DNA of 64,000 bases from Shewanella morhuae (GTDB lineage: Bacteria; Pseudomonadota; Gammaproteobacteria; Enterobacterales; Shewanellaceae), in contig NZ_FTNN01000008.1 in the NCBI RefSeq assembly GCF_900156405.1, forward strand, positions 124,001 to 188,000, written 5' to 3'. The notes under the pieces are model-generated. The model was not told the DNA's origin and did no database searches. It saw nothing but the letters and a program-made list of their open reading frames with translations. Below are positions 1 to 9,013 of the stretch, in pieces (positions within the stretch are counted from its first letter, which is position 1; every line of letters starts with the position of its first letter). The translations under genes were made by a program, and so were the position numbers.

Positions 1-2751
1 GAAGCCTATCAAGAAGACCCACAATCAGTTGCTGATGACTGGCGTGCGGTATTTGATAATCTCCCTCCTGTGAATGGTGCTGCTGTTGATGCGCCTGAAG
101 CTGCTCACTCAAAAGTACGTGATTATTTTCGCAGTTTAGCGTTAGAAGGACGCCATAAGAGCTCTGCTCGCGTGACCGATCCTGATATGGATGCTAAGCA
201 AGTAAAAGTCCTGCAATTAATTAACGCCCATCGTTTTCGTGGTCACCAAGGTGCGAACCTTGATCCGCTTGAACTGTGGAAACGCGAGCCCGTTGCTGAT
301 TTAGATCCCGCCTTCCACGGCTTGACTAAAGAAGATATGGCTAGCGAGTTTAATACCGGTTCTTTTGCTCATGATGGTGAAACCATGAAACTCGCGGATT
401 TGGTAACAGCGCTCAAAGCCACTTATTGTGGTTCTATCGGTGCTGAATATATGCATATTACCGATACCGATGAGAAACGCTGGATCCAGCAACGCCTCGA
501 GCCTTCCCTAGGTAAAGCCAGTTACGATAAAAGTATTAAGACACGCATTCTTGAAGGCTTAAACGCTGCAGAGGGCATTGAAAAATACTTAGGCGCTAAA
601 TTCCCTGGTGCGAAACGTTTCTCGCTAGAGGGCGGCGATGCATTAGTACCTATGATGCGCGAAATTATTTATCGTGCAGGCGAAGCGGGCACCAAAGAAA
701 TCGTCATTGGTATGGCGCATCGTGGTCGTCTAAACGTATTAGTGAACGTGTTAGGTAAGCGTCCAGCCGAACTGTTTGACGAGTTCGCCGGTAAGCATGC
801 CGATACTCATGGTTCTGGTGACGTTAAGTACCATCAAGGTTTCTCTTCAGATTTCGAAACGCCAGGTGGCAATGTGCATTTAGCACTGGCCTTTAACCCA
901 TCGCATCTTGAAATTGTTAACCCTGTGGTAATTGGTTCTGTTCGTGCCCGTCAAGACCGCCGCGGTTGCAAAGATGGCTTACAAGTTATGCCGATTACTA
1001 TTCACGGTGACTCTGCGATAGCAGGTCAAGGGATAGTACAAGAGACATTTAACATGTCTCAAACCCGTGGCTTTAAAGTGGGCGGTAGTATTCGCATTGT
1101 AGTGAATAACCAAGTGGGTTTCACTACGTCTAACCATGCGGACGTGCGTTCGACTGAATACTGTACTGACATTGCTAAGATGGTTCAGGCACCGATTTTC
1201 CACGTAAATTCTGACGATCCTGAAGCGGTGGCCTTTGTGTCACAGTTAGCGGTTGATTATCGTAATGAATTTAAACGTGATGTGGTGATTGAATTAGTCT
1301 GTTATCGCCGTCATGGTCATAACGAAGCCGATGAGCCAAGTGCAACTCAGCCATTGATGTATGCCAAGATTAAAAAACATGCCACTCCACGTAAGATTTA
1401 TGCTGACAAGCTTATCGCTGACAATGTGATTGCTGCCGATGAAGTGACAGGCTTAATCAACAATTACCGTGATGCATTAGATCAAGGTGACTGTGTGGTT
1501 AAAGAATGGCGTCCAATGACGAAACATTCTGTTGACTGGGCACCATTTATCGGTCGTGAATGGGATGAGACGTATCAAGCTGCTATGTCGGTTGAGCGTC
1601 TACAGAATCTTGCTGACAAAATGAGTTATGTGCCAGAAAACCACCCCGTACAGTCACGTGTAGCTAAGATTTATAGCGATCGGGTAGCAATGGCTAAAGG
1701 CGAGAAGCTCCTTGATTGGGGTTTTGCAGAAACCTTGGCTTATGCCTCGATTGTTGAAGACAACAAGCGCGTGCGCATTACTGGTCAAGATTCTGGCCGT
1801 GGTACTTTCTTCCATCGTCATGCGGTAGTGCACAATCAAAATGATGGCACGACTTACATGCCTCTGCGCAATGTAAATGAAACACAAGGCCCGATTGATA
1901 TTACTGACTCAGTATTATCTGAAGCGTCTGTATTAGCATTTGAATATGGTTATGCCACGACTGAACCTGGCGGTTTAACCATTTGGGAAGCGCAGTTTGG
2001 TGACTTTGCTAACTGTGCCCAAGTGGTTATCGACCAATTTTTATCCTCGGGTGAGCAAAAGTGGGGCCGTTTATGTGGTCTGACTATGCTGTTACCCCAT
2101 GGATATGAAGGTCAAGGCCCTGAGCATTCAAGCGCTCGTTTAGAGCGTTTCTTGCAGATGTGCGCTAACCACAATATGCAAGTGTGTGTGCCTTCTACGC
2201 CTGCACAGGTTTACCATATGTTGCGCCGCCAAGTGGTGCGTCCTATGCGTCGACCTTTGGTCGTTATGTCTCCTAAGTCTTTGCTACGTCACCCATTAGC
2301 GGTTTCTAGTTTAGAAGAGTTGGCAAACGGTAGTTTCCAAAACGTGATTGGTGAAATCGATACGTTGGAAGCCAGCAAAGTTGACCGCGTCGTATTCTGT
2401 AGTGGTAAGGTTTACTTTGAACTACTGGAAAAACGCCGTAAAGAAAATATCACTAACGTCGCGCTAATTCGTGTTGAACAGTTATATCCGTTCCCACATG
2501 ATGAAATGATCGTTGCTCTGGCGGATTACCAACATGTGAAAGACTTTGTTTGGTGTCAGGAAGAGCCTCAGAACCAAGGTGCTTGGTACTCTAGTCAACA
2601 CCATTTCTGGGCCGCGGTTCCTGTTGGTGCACAGTTAACTTATGCCGGTCGTGAAGCGTCAGCTGCGCCCGCATGTGGTTATCCTGAGCTGCACGCACAT
2701 CAGCAAGAATCTTTAGTGAACAGTGCCCTAAAATTTACAACTGCACTGTAG
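1..2751 (+). CDS. sucA: 2-oxoglutarate dehydrogenase E1 component, 5' end missing
   Basis: E1 subunit of the 2-oxoglutarate dehydrogenase complex, the thiamine-diphosphate enzyme that decarboxylates 2-oxoglutarate and passes succinyl to the lipoyl group of SucB in the TCA cycle. The frame is open from base 1: residues before the first Met codon at position 70 read EAYQEDPQSVADDWRAVF, the normal SucA N-terminal region, so the true start lies outside the window and only a short piece is missing. Visible family features are the E1 core beginning with the HRFRGHQGANLDPL stretch, IGMAHRGRLNVL, the ThDP region around HGDSAIAGQG and the C-terminal half with GHNEADEP and LPHGYEGQGPEHSSAR. sucB follows after 31 bases, and the order sucABCD is that of the gammaproteobacterial operon. 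Identification is secure. Confidence 0.97.
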   Translation, partial: EAYQEDPQSVADDWRAVFDNLPPVNGAAVDAPEAAHSKVRDYFRSLALEGRHKSSARVTDPDMDAKQVKVLQLINAHRFRGHQGANLDPLELWKREPVADLDPAFHGLTKEDMASEFNTGSFAHDGETMKLADLVTALKATYCGSIGAEYMHITDTDEKRWIQQRLEPSLGKASYDKSIKTRILEGLNAAEGIEKYLGAKFPGAKRFSLEGGDALVPMMREIIYRAGEAGTKEIVIGMAHRGRLNVLVNVLGKRPAELFDEFAGKHADTHGSGDVKYHQGFSSDFETPGGNVHLALAFNPSHLEIVNPVVIGSVRARQDRRGCKDGLQVMPITIHGDSAIAGQGIVQETFNMSQTRGFKVGGSIRIVVNNQVGFTTSNHADVRSTEYCTDIAKMVQAPIFHVNSDDPEAVAFVSQLAVDYRNEFKRDVVIELVCYRRHGHNEADEPSATQPLMYAKIKKHATPRKIYADKLIADNVIAADEVTGLINNYRDALDQGDCVVKEWRPMTKHSVDWAPFIGREWDETYQAAMSVERLQNLADKMSYVPENHPVQSRVAKIYSDRVAMAKGEKLLDWGFAETLAYASIVEDNKRVRITGQDSGRGTFFHRHAVVHNQNDGTTYMPLRNVNETQGPIDITDSVLSEASVLAFEYGYATTEPGGLTIWEAQFGDFANCAQVVIDQFLSSGEQKWGRLCGLTMLLPHGYEGQGPEHSSARLERFLQMCANHNMQVCVPSTPAQVYHMLRRQVVRPMRRPLVVMSPKSLLRHPLAVSSLEELANGSFQNVIGEIDTLEASKVDRVVFCSGKVYFELLEKRRKENITNVALIRVEQLYPFPHDEMIVALADYQHVKDFVWCQEEPQNQGAWYSSQHHFWAAVPVGAQLTYAGREASAAPACGYPELHAHQQESLVNSALKFTTAL

Positions 2752-2782
2752 TAATAGACATTTTATAAAAGGATAGTTTTTC

Positions 2783-3973
2783 ATGAGTATCGAAATCAAG
2801 GTACCTGTACTACCAGAATCTGTTGCCGATGCCACAATTGCCACTTGGCATGTCAAAGTGGGTGAGCAAGTTTCTCGTGATCAAAACCTGGTTGATATTG
2901 AAACCGATAAAGTGGTTCTTGAAGTGGTCGCGCCAGAAGATGGCTACATTGGTGAGTTTCTATTTGAAGAAGGCGCCACTGTTCTGGGTGAACAAGTGAT
3001 TGCTAAATTCATCGCTGGCGCCGTATCGGGTAAAGAAGTCACTAAAGCACAAGCTGAAGCGGCAACACCTGTTGTTGCAACAAGCGATGAAAGCAGTGAT
3101 GCCTTAAGCCCATCAGTACGCCGTTTACTGGCTGAGCACAATGTTGATGCCAGTAAAGTAAAAGGCACTGGTGTGGGTGGTCGTATTACTAAAGAAGACG
3201 TTGAAGCTTTCGTTAAGACGGCTCCAAAGGCCGCTTCTACAGCAGCGCCAGCAGTGGCGCCGTTAGCGGCTGGTCGTAGCGAGAAACGTGTGCCTATGTC
3301 ACGTTTACGCAAAACCATCGCTAACCGTTTGTTAGAAGCTAAAAACTCTACCGCTATGCTCACAACGTTTAACGAAGTGAACATGAAGCCTATTATGGAT
3401 ATCCGTAAGCAATACCAAGATATCTTTGAAAAGCGCCATGGTATTCGTTTAGGCTTTATGTCTTTCTACATCAAAGCGGTGACTGAAGCGCTAAAACGCT
3501 TCCCAGAAGTCAACGCGTCTATTGATGGCGATGATATCGTTTATCACAACTATTTTGACATCAGCATCGCTGTATCAACGCCACGTGGTCTGGTAACACC
3601 AGTATTACGTGACACAGATACCATGAACTTAGCTGAAATCGAAAAAGCAGTCCGTGACTTAGCGCTTAAAGGTCGTGACGGTAAGCTGACTGTGGCTGAC
3701 ATGACTGGCGGTAACTTCACTGTGACTAACGGTGGTGTTTTCGGTTCACTGATGTCGACACCAATTCTTAACCTGCCACAAAGCGCGATTTTAGGCATGC
3801 ATGCCATTAAAGATCGTCCTATGGCAGTCAATGGTCAGGTTGAAATCCTGCCCATGATGTACCTAGCACTCTCATATGACCATCGTATTGTTGATGGCCG
3901 TGAGTCTGTTGGTTTCTTGGTAGCGATTAAAGACTTCCTTGAAGACCCAACACGTCTGCTGCTTGATCTGTAA
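2783..3973 (+). CDS. sucB: 2-oxoglutarate dehydrogenase E2, dihydrolipoyl succinyltransferase
   Basis: Core E2 of the 2-oxoglutarate dehydrogenase complex; it moves the succinyl group from lipoyl to CoA. At 396 residues it has the usual three-part layout: a lipoyl domain (about 1-77) with the lipoylated lysine in ETDKVVLEV (K43), a small E1/E3-binding domain (about 107-140, [13 protein letters not shown] then [11 protein letters not shown]), an alanine/proline-rich linker, and the catalytic acyltransferase domain with [13 protein letters not shown], where H367 and D371 are the predicted catalytic pair. The start follows an AAAAGGATAG ribosome site. The E3 gene (lpd) is not in the window. The 105-base gap to sucC contains a perfect palindrome, described separately. 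Confidence 0.98.
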   Translation: MSIEIKVPVLPESVADATIATWHVKVGEQVSRDQNLVDIETDKVVLEVVAPEDGYIGEFLFEEGATVLGEQVIAKFIAGAVSGKEVTKAQAEAATPVVATSDESSDALSPSVRRLLAEHNVDASKVKGTGVGGRITKEDVEAFVKTAPKAASTAAPAVAPLAAGRSEKRVPMSRLRKTIANRLLEAKNSTAMLTTFNEVNMKPIMDIRKQYQDIFEKRHGIRLGFMSFYIKAVTEALKRFPEVNASIDGDDIVYHNYFDISIAVSTPRGLVTPVLRDTDTMNLAEIEKAVRDLALKGRDGKLTVADMTGGNFTVTNGGVFGSLMSTPILNLPQSAILGMHAIKDRPMAVNGQVEILPMMYLALSYDHRIVDGRESVGFLVAIKDFLEDPTRLLLDL

Positions 3974-4025
3974 GCCAACTCGATAAGAGATTGCGCTTAA
4001 CGAAATAGCCAGACATACCCTCGTG

Positions 4026-4045
4026 ACTGGCCCAATTGGGCCAGT
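4026..4045. other. 20-base perfect palindrome in the sucB-sucC spacer
   Basis: ACTGGCCCAATTGGGCCAGT is fully self-complementary and would form an 8-bp stem with an AATT loop in the mRNA. No T-tract follows (TGGATTTGATT), so it is not an ordinary terminator. It could be an RNA-stability or processing element, a partial attenuator, or a protein site; the sequence alone does not decide. Confidence 0.6.
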
Positions 4046-4078
4046 TGGATTTGATTAGAAGTATACGGATAGATCATC

Positions 4079-5245
4079 ATGAATTTGCATGAGTATCAGG
4101 CAAAATCCCTATTTGCCGAATATGGTTTACCAGTGTCAGAAGGTTTTGCATGTGATACAGCCCAAGAAGCTGTAGAAGCGGCAGGCCATATTGGCGGAAA
4201 TTTATGGGTTGTTAAGTGTCAAGTACACGCAGGCGGCCGCGGTAAAGCAGGTGGCGTTAAAGTCACTGGCGATAAAGAAGAAATCAGAGCCTTTGCCGAA
4301 CACTGGTTAGGCAAAAATCTGGTGACTTACCAAACTGACGAGAAAGGTCAGCCAGTTGCTAAAATTTTAGTAGAAAGCTGCACCGACATCGCTAACGAAC
4401 TGTACTTAGGTGCGGTTGTTGACCGCGCGACTCGTCGCGTTGTGTTCATGGCATCGACTGAAGGTGGCGTGGAAATTGAGAAAGTGGCAGAAGAAACGCC
4501 AGAACTCATCCACACAGCAATTATTGATCCTTTGACTGGTCCACAAGGCTTTCAAGCCCGTGATCTTGGCTTCAAGTTAGGCTTAAACCCAACGCAAATG
4601 AAGCAGTTCACTAAGATTTTCATGGGTCTGGCGAACATGTTCGTTGAGCATGATTTTGCACTCTTAGAAATCAACCCACTGGTTATTACCACTGAAGGCA
4701 ACTTACACTGCCTAGACGGTAAAATCGGTATTGATGGTAACGCTCTGTACCGTCAACCAAAAATCAAAGGCATGCACGATCCATCACAAGATGATGCCCG
4801 CGAAGCTCATGCGGCTAAGTTCGAACTGAACTACGTTGCATTAGACGGTAACGTTGGCTGTATGGTTAACGGTGCTGGTCTGGCTATGGGTACCATGGAT
4901 ATCGTTAACTTGCATGGTGGCAAGCCAGCGAACTTCCTAGACGTAGGCGGCGGCGCGACTAAAGAACGTGTAGCAGAAGCTTTCAAAATCATTCTGTCTG
5001 ACAGCAATGTGAAAGCAGTTCTGGTTAACATCTTCGGCGGTATCGTCCGTTGTGACATGATTGCAGAAGGTATCATTGGCGCCGTTAAAGAAGTCGGCGT
5101 TAAAGTACCAGTTGTAGTCCGTTTAGAAGGTACTAACGCTGAACTTGGCCGTGAAGTACTGGCTAAATCAGGTCTTGATATCATTGCAGCGACCAGTCTG
5201 ACTGATGCGGCTGAGCAAGTTGTTAAAGCTGCGGAGGGCAAATAA
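4079..5245 (+). CDS. sucC: Succinyl-CoA synthetase, beta subunit (ADP-forming)
   Basis: Beta subunit of succinyl-CoA synthetase, which makes ATP (or GTP) from succinyl-CoA in the TCA cycle. The 388-residue length matches E. coli SucC exactly. An ATP-grasp domain occupies about residues 1-240, with [16 protein letters not shown] for nucleotide binding and [11 protein letters not shown] carrying the Mg ligands. The C-terminal CoA-ligase domain contains the [13 protein letters not shown] and [13 protein letters not shown] stretches. The stop codon overlaps the first base of the sucD start (TAATG), so the two subunits are probably translationally coupled, which fits their equal stoichiometry. Confidence 0.98.
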   Translation: MNLHEYQAKSLFAEYGLPVSEGFACDTAQEAVEAAGHIGGNLWVVKCQVHAGGRGKAGGVKVTGDKEEIRAFAEHWLGKNLVTYQTDEKGQPVAKILVESCTDIANELYLGAVVDRATRRVVFMASTEGGVEIEKVAEETPELIHTAIIDPLTGPQGFQARDLGFKLGLNPTQMKQFTKIFMGLANMFVEHDFALLEINPLVITTEGNLHCLDGKIGIDGNALYRQPKIKGMHDPSQDDAREAHAAKFELNYVALDGNVGCMVNGAGLAMGTMDIVNLHGGKPANFLDVGGGATKERVAEAFKIILSDSNVKAVLVNIFGGIVRCDMIAEGIIGAVKEVGVKVPVVVRLEGTNAELGREVLAKSGLDIIAATSLTDAAEQVVKAAEGK

Positions 5246-6117
5246 TGTCTGTCTTAATCAATAAAGATACTAAGGTAATTTGCCAAGGTTTCACTGGCGG
5301 TCAAGGTACATTCCACTCACAACAAGCTATCGATTACGGTACGCAAATGGTGGGCGGTGTGTCTCCTGGTAAGGGCGGTCAAACGCATTTAGGTCTGCCA
5401 GTGTTTAACACTGTGAAAGACGCTGTAGCTGCTACTGGCGCGACTGCTTCTGTGATCTATGTACCGGCACCATTTTGTAAAGATGCCATTCTTGAAGCTA
5501 TCGACGGTGGCATTGAGCTTATCGTATGTATCACTGAAGGCATCCCTACGCTGGATATGCTGCAAGTTAAAGTTAAACTTGAAGAAACTGGCGTTCGCAT
5601 GATTGGCCCTAACTGCCCAGGTGTTATCACCCCAGGTGAATGTAAGATTGGCATCATGCCTGGTCACATTCACTTACGCGGCAAAGTGGGTATCGTTTCA
5701 CGTTCAGGTACGCTGACCTATGAAGCGGTTAAGCAAACGACTGATGAAGGTTTCGGCCAATCTACTTGCGTAGGTATCGGTGGCGATCCAATCCCAGGCA
5801 CTAACTTCATCGACGTATTGGAAATGTTCCAAAACGATCCACAGACTGAAGCGATTGTGATGATCGGTGAAATCGGTGGCAATGCTGAAGAAGAAGCGGC
5901 TGCTTACATCAAAGCACACGTAACTAAGCCTGTTGTGTCTTACATTGCTGGTGTTACTGCACCTGCTGGTAAGCGTATGGGCCACGCTGGCGCGATTATC
6001 GCTGGCGGTAAAGGTACTGCAGAAGACAAATTTGCTGCACTAGAAGCAGCGGGTGTGACAACTGTCCGCTCGCTTGCTGATATCGGCAAAGCGCTGCGTA
6101 TTCGCACTGGTTGGTAA
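5245..6117 (+). CDS. sucD: Succinyl-CoA synthetase, alpha subunit
   Basis: Alpha subunit of succinyl-CoA synthetase, carrying the CoA-binding Rossmann domain and the phosphohistidine. Its 290 residues match the family. The N-terminal part has [17 protein letters not shown] for CoA binding, and the C-terminal part has [11 protein letters not shown], in which H247 is the predicted phosphorylated histidine. It is the last gene of the operon, overlaps sucC by one base and is followed within 20 bases by a strong intrinsic terminator. Confidence 0.98.
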   Translation: MSVLINKDTKVICQGFTGGQGTFHSQQAIDYGTQMVGGVSPGKGGQTHLGLPVFNTVKDAVAATGATASVIYVPAPFCKDAILEAIDGGIELIVCITEGIPTLDMLQVKVKLEETGVRMIGPNCPGVITPGECKIGIMPGHIHLRGKVGIVSRSGTLTYEAVKQTTDEGFGQSTCVGIGGDPIPGTNFIDVLEMFQNDPQTEAIVMIGEIGGNAEEEAAAYIKAHVTKPVVSYIAGVTAPAGKRMGHAGAIIAGGKGTAEDKFAALEAAGVTTVRSLADIGKALRIRTGW

Positions 6118-6515
6118 GTTAAACCGTTCGATACCAAAAGGCGCCTAAGGCGCCTTTTTTATTGGGCTTAATTTGATTTATGTGACTTAGCTTAAATGAA
6201 ATAGGACTAAGCTAACATTTTGAAGACTAGATATTTTTCTTTATAAAGGTTAGATTGATGTCTCTCGGAGAGACAATTGCTTTTATCTGTGGCGGGGGTC
6301 ATCTCCAGTTGAACCATTAACCGTAATCTACATGATTATGGCTTCAGTGCTGTCTCAGAAATAAATCTTTTGTTTAATTATGTCACACGTTTGCAGCCCT
6401 TGGCTGCGGGCGTATTTGTTTTATGGATGCTTACTGCATTAAAGCAGGTAAGCCACTAAGTTGATGTTAGCCATAATAATCGGCTTAAACATCACGCTTT
6501 TATGAGGGAAAGACT
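6118..6515. other. Intergenic region before rnk with two short hairpins
   Basis: Apart from the sucD terminator this stretch has no credible reading frame. Two perfect hairpins are present: 6259-6275 (seven-base arms TGTCTCT/AGAGACA, CGG loop) and 6393-6407 (arms GCAGCC/GGCTGC, CTT loop). Neither is followed by a T-run. They may belong to a structured rnk leader or a small RNA; no promoter stands out. Confidence 0.5.
6136..6160 (+). terminator. Intrinsic terminator of sucABCD
   Basis: A GGCGCC/GGCGCC stem with a TAA loop is flanked by an A-tract and followed by six T residues. Perfect pairing and the position just after sucD make this a clear operon end. Confidence 0.93.
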
Positions 6516-6923
6516 GTGAACACACCTAAAATCATTATTTCTGAAATCGATTTAGAAAGGCTAGAACGATTATTAGAGTCACTCCCGGCAAATGCGTTTC
6601 CGGGTAAAGCAGCATTAGAAGCAGAATTAGACCGTGCAGACATAGTACCCGCAGCTCAAGTGCCTGCAAATGTTGTCACTATGAATTCGGAAGTAAAGTT
6701 TAGCGTTTCATCCAGTAATGAAACCTTTTGTTTGCGTTTAGTGTACCCAAAAGATGTTAATGGTGCAGGGACGATTTCAATCTTAGCTCCAGTAGGTGGC
6801 GCATTATTAGGGCTATCTCAGGGAGAAGAGATTGAATGGCCAGGTTCCGGCGGTTCTGTTATTAAAGTGCGTATTGAAGAAATATTGTATCAACCTGAGC
6901 GTAGTGGTGATTTTCACCGCTAA
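6516..6923 (+). CDS. rnk: Rnk, regulator of nucleoside diphosphate kinase
   Basis: Small RNA-polymerase-binding protein of the GreA/GreB C-terminal superfamily. In E. coli, Rnk competes for the RNA polymerase secondary channel and was first found as affecting nucleoside diphosphate kinase levels. The 135 residues match the family: a short N-terminal helical segment (about 1-45, with ISEIDLERLERLLES) and a C-terminal FKBP-like domain (about 50-130, with ISILAPVGGALLGLSQGEEIEW). The start is preceded by TGAGGGAAAG. It is a single gene with its own terminator and a long upstream region. Confidence 0.9.
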   Translation: MNTPKIIISEIDLERLERLLESLPANAFPGKAALEAELDRADIVPAAQVPANVVTMNSEVKFSVSSSNETFCLRLVYPKDVNGAGTISILAPVGGALLGLSQGEEIEWPGSGGSVIKVRIEEILYQPERSGDFHR

Positions 6924-6931
6924 ACTTGCAT

Positions 6932-6965
6932 TGGCGTAGCGTCACTGACTTTACGCCATTTTTTT
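6932..6965 (+). terminator. Intrinsic terminator of rnk
   Basis: Seven-base stem TGGCGTA/TACGCCA with a 13-base loop followed by seven T residues, directly after the rnk stop codon. Confidence 0.75.
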
Positions 6966-7016
6966 GTGTGTTAATCATTCGCGGATTTTTAAATATTATT
7001 TTTAGAAGGTACAACA

Positions 7017-7520
7017 ATGATTACCCAAACTGAACGATTAATTATTCGGCCATTTACCGAGCAAGATTGTGATGCGTTGTTCTTAATGAACAGTAATCCT
7101 GCAATGTTGAAATTTATTCCTACGCCAGCTTTTGCATCTCCTGAGCAGGCAGTTGAGTTATTTCATCAGGTTATTAAAGTTGATTACCAACTACATGGTT
7201 TTGGGCGTTGGGCGGTAGAACACAAAGCCGATAAGCGAGTGATCGGTTTTTGTGGTCCTAAATTTATTCCAGAATTTAACGAAGTTGAACTCGGTTATCG
7301 TTATTTTCCCGAATATTGGGGACAGGGTATTGGTGTTGAGGCCGCATTAGCGGCGGTGGCTGAATTTAGCCGTTTGGGAATTGAGCAATTTATCGCGCTG
7401 ATCCTAGAAGGAAATATTGGTTCAGAAAGGGTTGCTCAACGTGTGGGGATGCACTGGCGTGAACAAAATCAGTTTATGGGGCATAAGGTTAATATTTACG
7501 GCCGATTACTATCACCCTAG
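7017..7520 (+). CDS. GNAT-family N-acetyltransferase, RimJ/RimL type
   Basis: A 167-residue acetyltransferase of the Acetyltransf_3 (RimJ/RimL-like) group, which transfers acetyl from acetyl-CoA to protein N-termini or small amines. The N-terminus TERLIIRPFTEQDCDALF is the standard opening of this group. The acetyl-CoA-binding motif A is less canonical than usual, around ELGYRYFPEYWGQGIGVEAA (about residues 90-109), followed by a motif B segment ALILEGNIGSERVAQRVGM. The substrate cannot be read from sequence. The start follows AGAAGGTACAAC. It stands alone, converging on fur across a shared terminator. Confidence 0.85.
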   Translation: MITQTERLIIRPFTEQDCDALFLMNSNPAMLKFIPTPAFASPEQAVELFHQVIKVDYQLHGFGRWAVEHKADKRVIGFCGPKFIPEFNEVELGYRYFPEYWGQGIGVEAALAAVAEFSRLGIEQFIALILEGNIGSERVAQRVGMHWREQNQFMGHKVNIYGRLLSP

Positions 7521-7541
7521 TTACGCGATATAAAGTGAATA

Positions 7542-7565
7542 AAAAACCAGCTTAGGCTGGTTTTT
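7542..7565. terminator. Bidirectional terminator between the acetyltransferase gene and fur
   Basis: AAAAACCAGC and GCTGGTTTTT pair perfectly around a TTAG loop. T-tracts occur on both strands, so it can end both convergent genes. Confidence 0.88.
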
Positions 7566-7595
7566 GTTTTAATCGGTATCCAAAGTAGTGGCCGA

Positions 7596-8027
7596 TTATT
7601 CGTCGTTATGCTCACAAGTCTCATTGGTGCAGTGACCATAGAGATACAAGCTGTGATTTGATAGCTTGATATTGTGTCTCTTGGCTATGTCATCTTGGCG
7701 GCGCTCAATCACGTCGTCTGAAAACTCAATGACTTTGCCGCAACTTAAGCAAACTAAGTGATCATGGTGGTGTTGAGTTGAAAGTTCAAATACGGCTTTA
7801 CCACTTTCAAAATGGTGGCGGCTGACAATACCGGCATCATCGAATTGATTTAACACGCGATAAACGGTAGCTAAACCAATTTCCTCGCCTAAATCCAACA
7901 ACTTTTTGTACAAATCCTCTGCACTGATATGTTGGTTTTCAGGTCCTTGCATCAGTTCTAGGATCTTAACTCGTGGCAGGGTAATTTTCAAACCCGCTTT
8001 TTTTAGCGCTTGATTTCCGTCTGTCAT
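7596..8027 (-). CDS. fur: Ferric uptake regulator Fur
   Basis: Iron-responsive repressor; Fe2+-bound Fur dimers bind AT-rich Fur boxes and switch off iron uptake genes. The 143-residue protein has the N-terminal winged helix (about 1-83, with the recognition region GLATVYRVLNQFDDAGIV) and the C-terminal dimerisation/metal domain. Metal-binding features are visible: the HHHDH cluster at 86-90, the CxxC pair C93/C96 and a second Cys pair C133/C138, as in Fur proteins with a structural zinc site. It is monocistronic, divergent from cobB. Confidence 0.97.
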   Translation of the reverse strand: MTDGNQALKKAGLKITLPRVKILELMQGPENQHISAEDLYKKLLDLGEEIGLATVYRVLNQFDDAGIVSRHHFESGKAVFELSTQHHHDHLVCLSCGKVIEFSDDVIERRQDDIAKRHNIKLSNHSLYLYGHCTNETCEHNDE

Positions 8028-8080
8028 TGCTAATCTCTTGATTGCAGAACCAATAGGTTCATCCGTGTATAGTGTTTGCC

Positions 8081-8109
8081 ATTATAGGGGCTTGGGTTAG
8101 AAACTTAAA
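8081..8109 (-). promoter_or_regulatory. Probable sigma-70 promoter of fur
   Basis: A perfect TATAAT -10 box on the minus strand (8086-8081) lies about 55 bases upstream of the fur start, with a weak TTTAAG -35 (8109-8104) at 17-base spacing. The leader downstream contains the inverted repeat GAACCTATTGGTTC (8060-8047). Confidence 0.45.
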
Positions 8110-8281
8110 CCTTTGTTCTGGCTTTATGGCGCTATATGCAGATAAATTGTATCAATAGGCGTTGAATCACAATATTTTACGGCAATTCAAGCATAGTTTT
8201 TGTATGGTTATACCAAGGAATAGTATTCACGGCGCTTAGCATCAGTGAGAATCACCCTAATAAAAATTATAAGGAATTAGC

Positions 8282-9013
8282 ATGTACCAGCAAATAGTCG
8301 TGTTAACTGGCGCGGGGATCTCTGCTGAGTCAGGATTACGCACCTTTCGTGATCAAGATGGTCTCTGGGAGGAACATCATATTGAAGACGTTGCCACGCC
8401 TGAGGGCTATGAGCGTGACGTTGAATTGGTTGAGCGATTTTATAATAGTCGTTGGCAGCAATTACACAGTGGAACGGTTGAGCCTAATGCAGCGCACTTA
8501 GCCTTGGCTAGGCTAGAGGCGGAGTTTACAGGACAATTACTCATTATTACGCAGAATGTTGACGACCTGCATGAGCGTGCAGGCTCGCGACGTTTATTGC
8601 ACATGCATGGCGAACTTTCTAAAGGACGCTGTCCACGTTCGCGGCAAACGTTTATTTTACGTGATCCGTTTGGACCGAAAAATTGTTGTACCTGTTGTAT
8701 TCCTGCCCAGCGCTTACGCCCCCATATAGTCTGGTTCGGTGAAATGCCCTTAGGCATGGATAGGATCCACGATGCGCTAGATCATTGTGATTTATTTATC
8801 GCTATTGGCACTTCGGGTACGGTATATCCAGCAGCAGGCTTTGTGGATGCGGCTAATCATCACGGCGCACAAACGGTTGAAGTGAATATGATCCCCCCCG
8901 ATAGACACTGTCAGTTTCAATACCATCTTACAGGTAAAGCTGGAGAATTGGTGCCTCAGTTAGTTAATACAATTTTAGCCGGAAGGGTGATTAGTAGTGA
9001 GCCAAATTTATGA
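8282..9013 (+). CDS. cobB: NAD-dependent protein deacylase, sirtuin family
   Basis: Class III sirtuin that removes acetyl and succinyl groups from lysines using NAD+, the main bacterial deacylase of metabolic enzymes. The 243-residue protein shows the NAD-binding GAGISAESGLRTF (10-22), TQNVDDLHERAG (90-101), catalytic H109 in MHGEL, a Cys-rich zinc site (C117 and the CCTCC cluster at 135-139), and IAIGTSGTVYPAAGF. Y54 and R57 (FYNSR) match the Tyr-X-X-Arg pair that marks desuccinylating sirtuins. The start at 8282 has an AAGGAA ribosome site. It overlaps the next gene by four bases. Confidence 0.95.
   Translation: MYQQIVVLTGAGISAESGLRTFRDQDGLWEEHHIEDVATPEGYERDVELVERFYNSRWQQLHSGTVEPNAAHLALARLEAEFTGQLLIITQNVDDLHERAGSRRLLHMHGELSKGRCPRSRQTFILRDPFGPKNCCTCCIPAQRLRPHIVWFGEMPLGMDRIHDALDHCDLFIAIGTSGTVYPAAGFVDAANHHGAQTVEVNMIPPDRHCQFQYHLTGKAGELVPQLVNTILAGRVISSEPNL

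Noticed and set aside
2944..3384. 146-codon minus-strand frame within sucB
   Set aside because: Shadow frame of a highly conserved gene; alanine-rich sequence is a by-product of codon structure.
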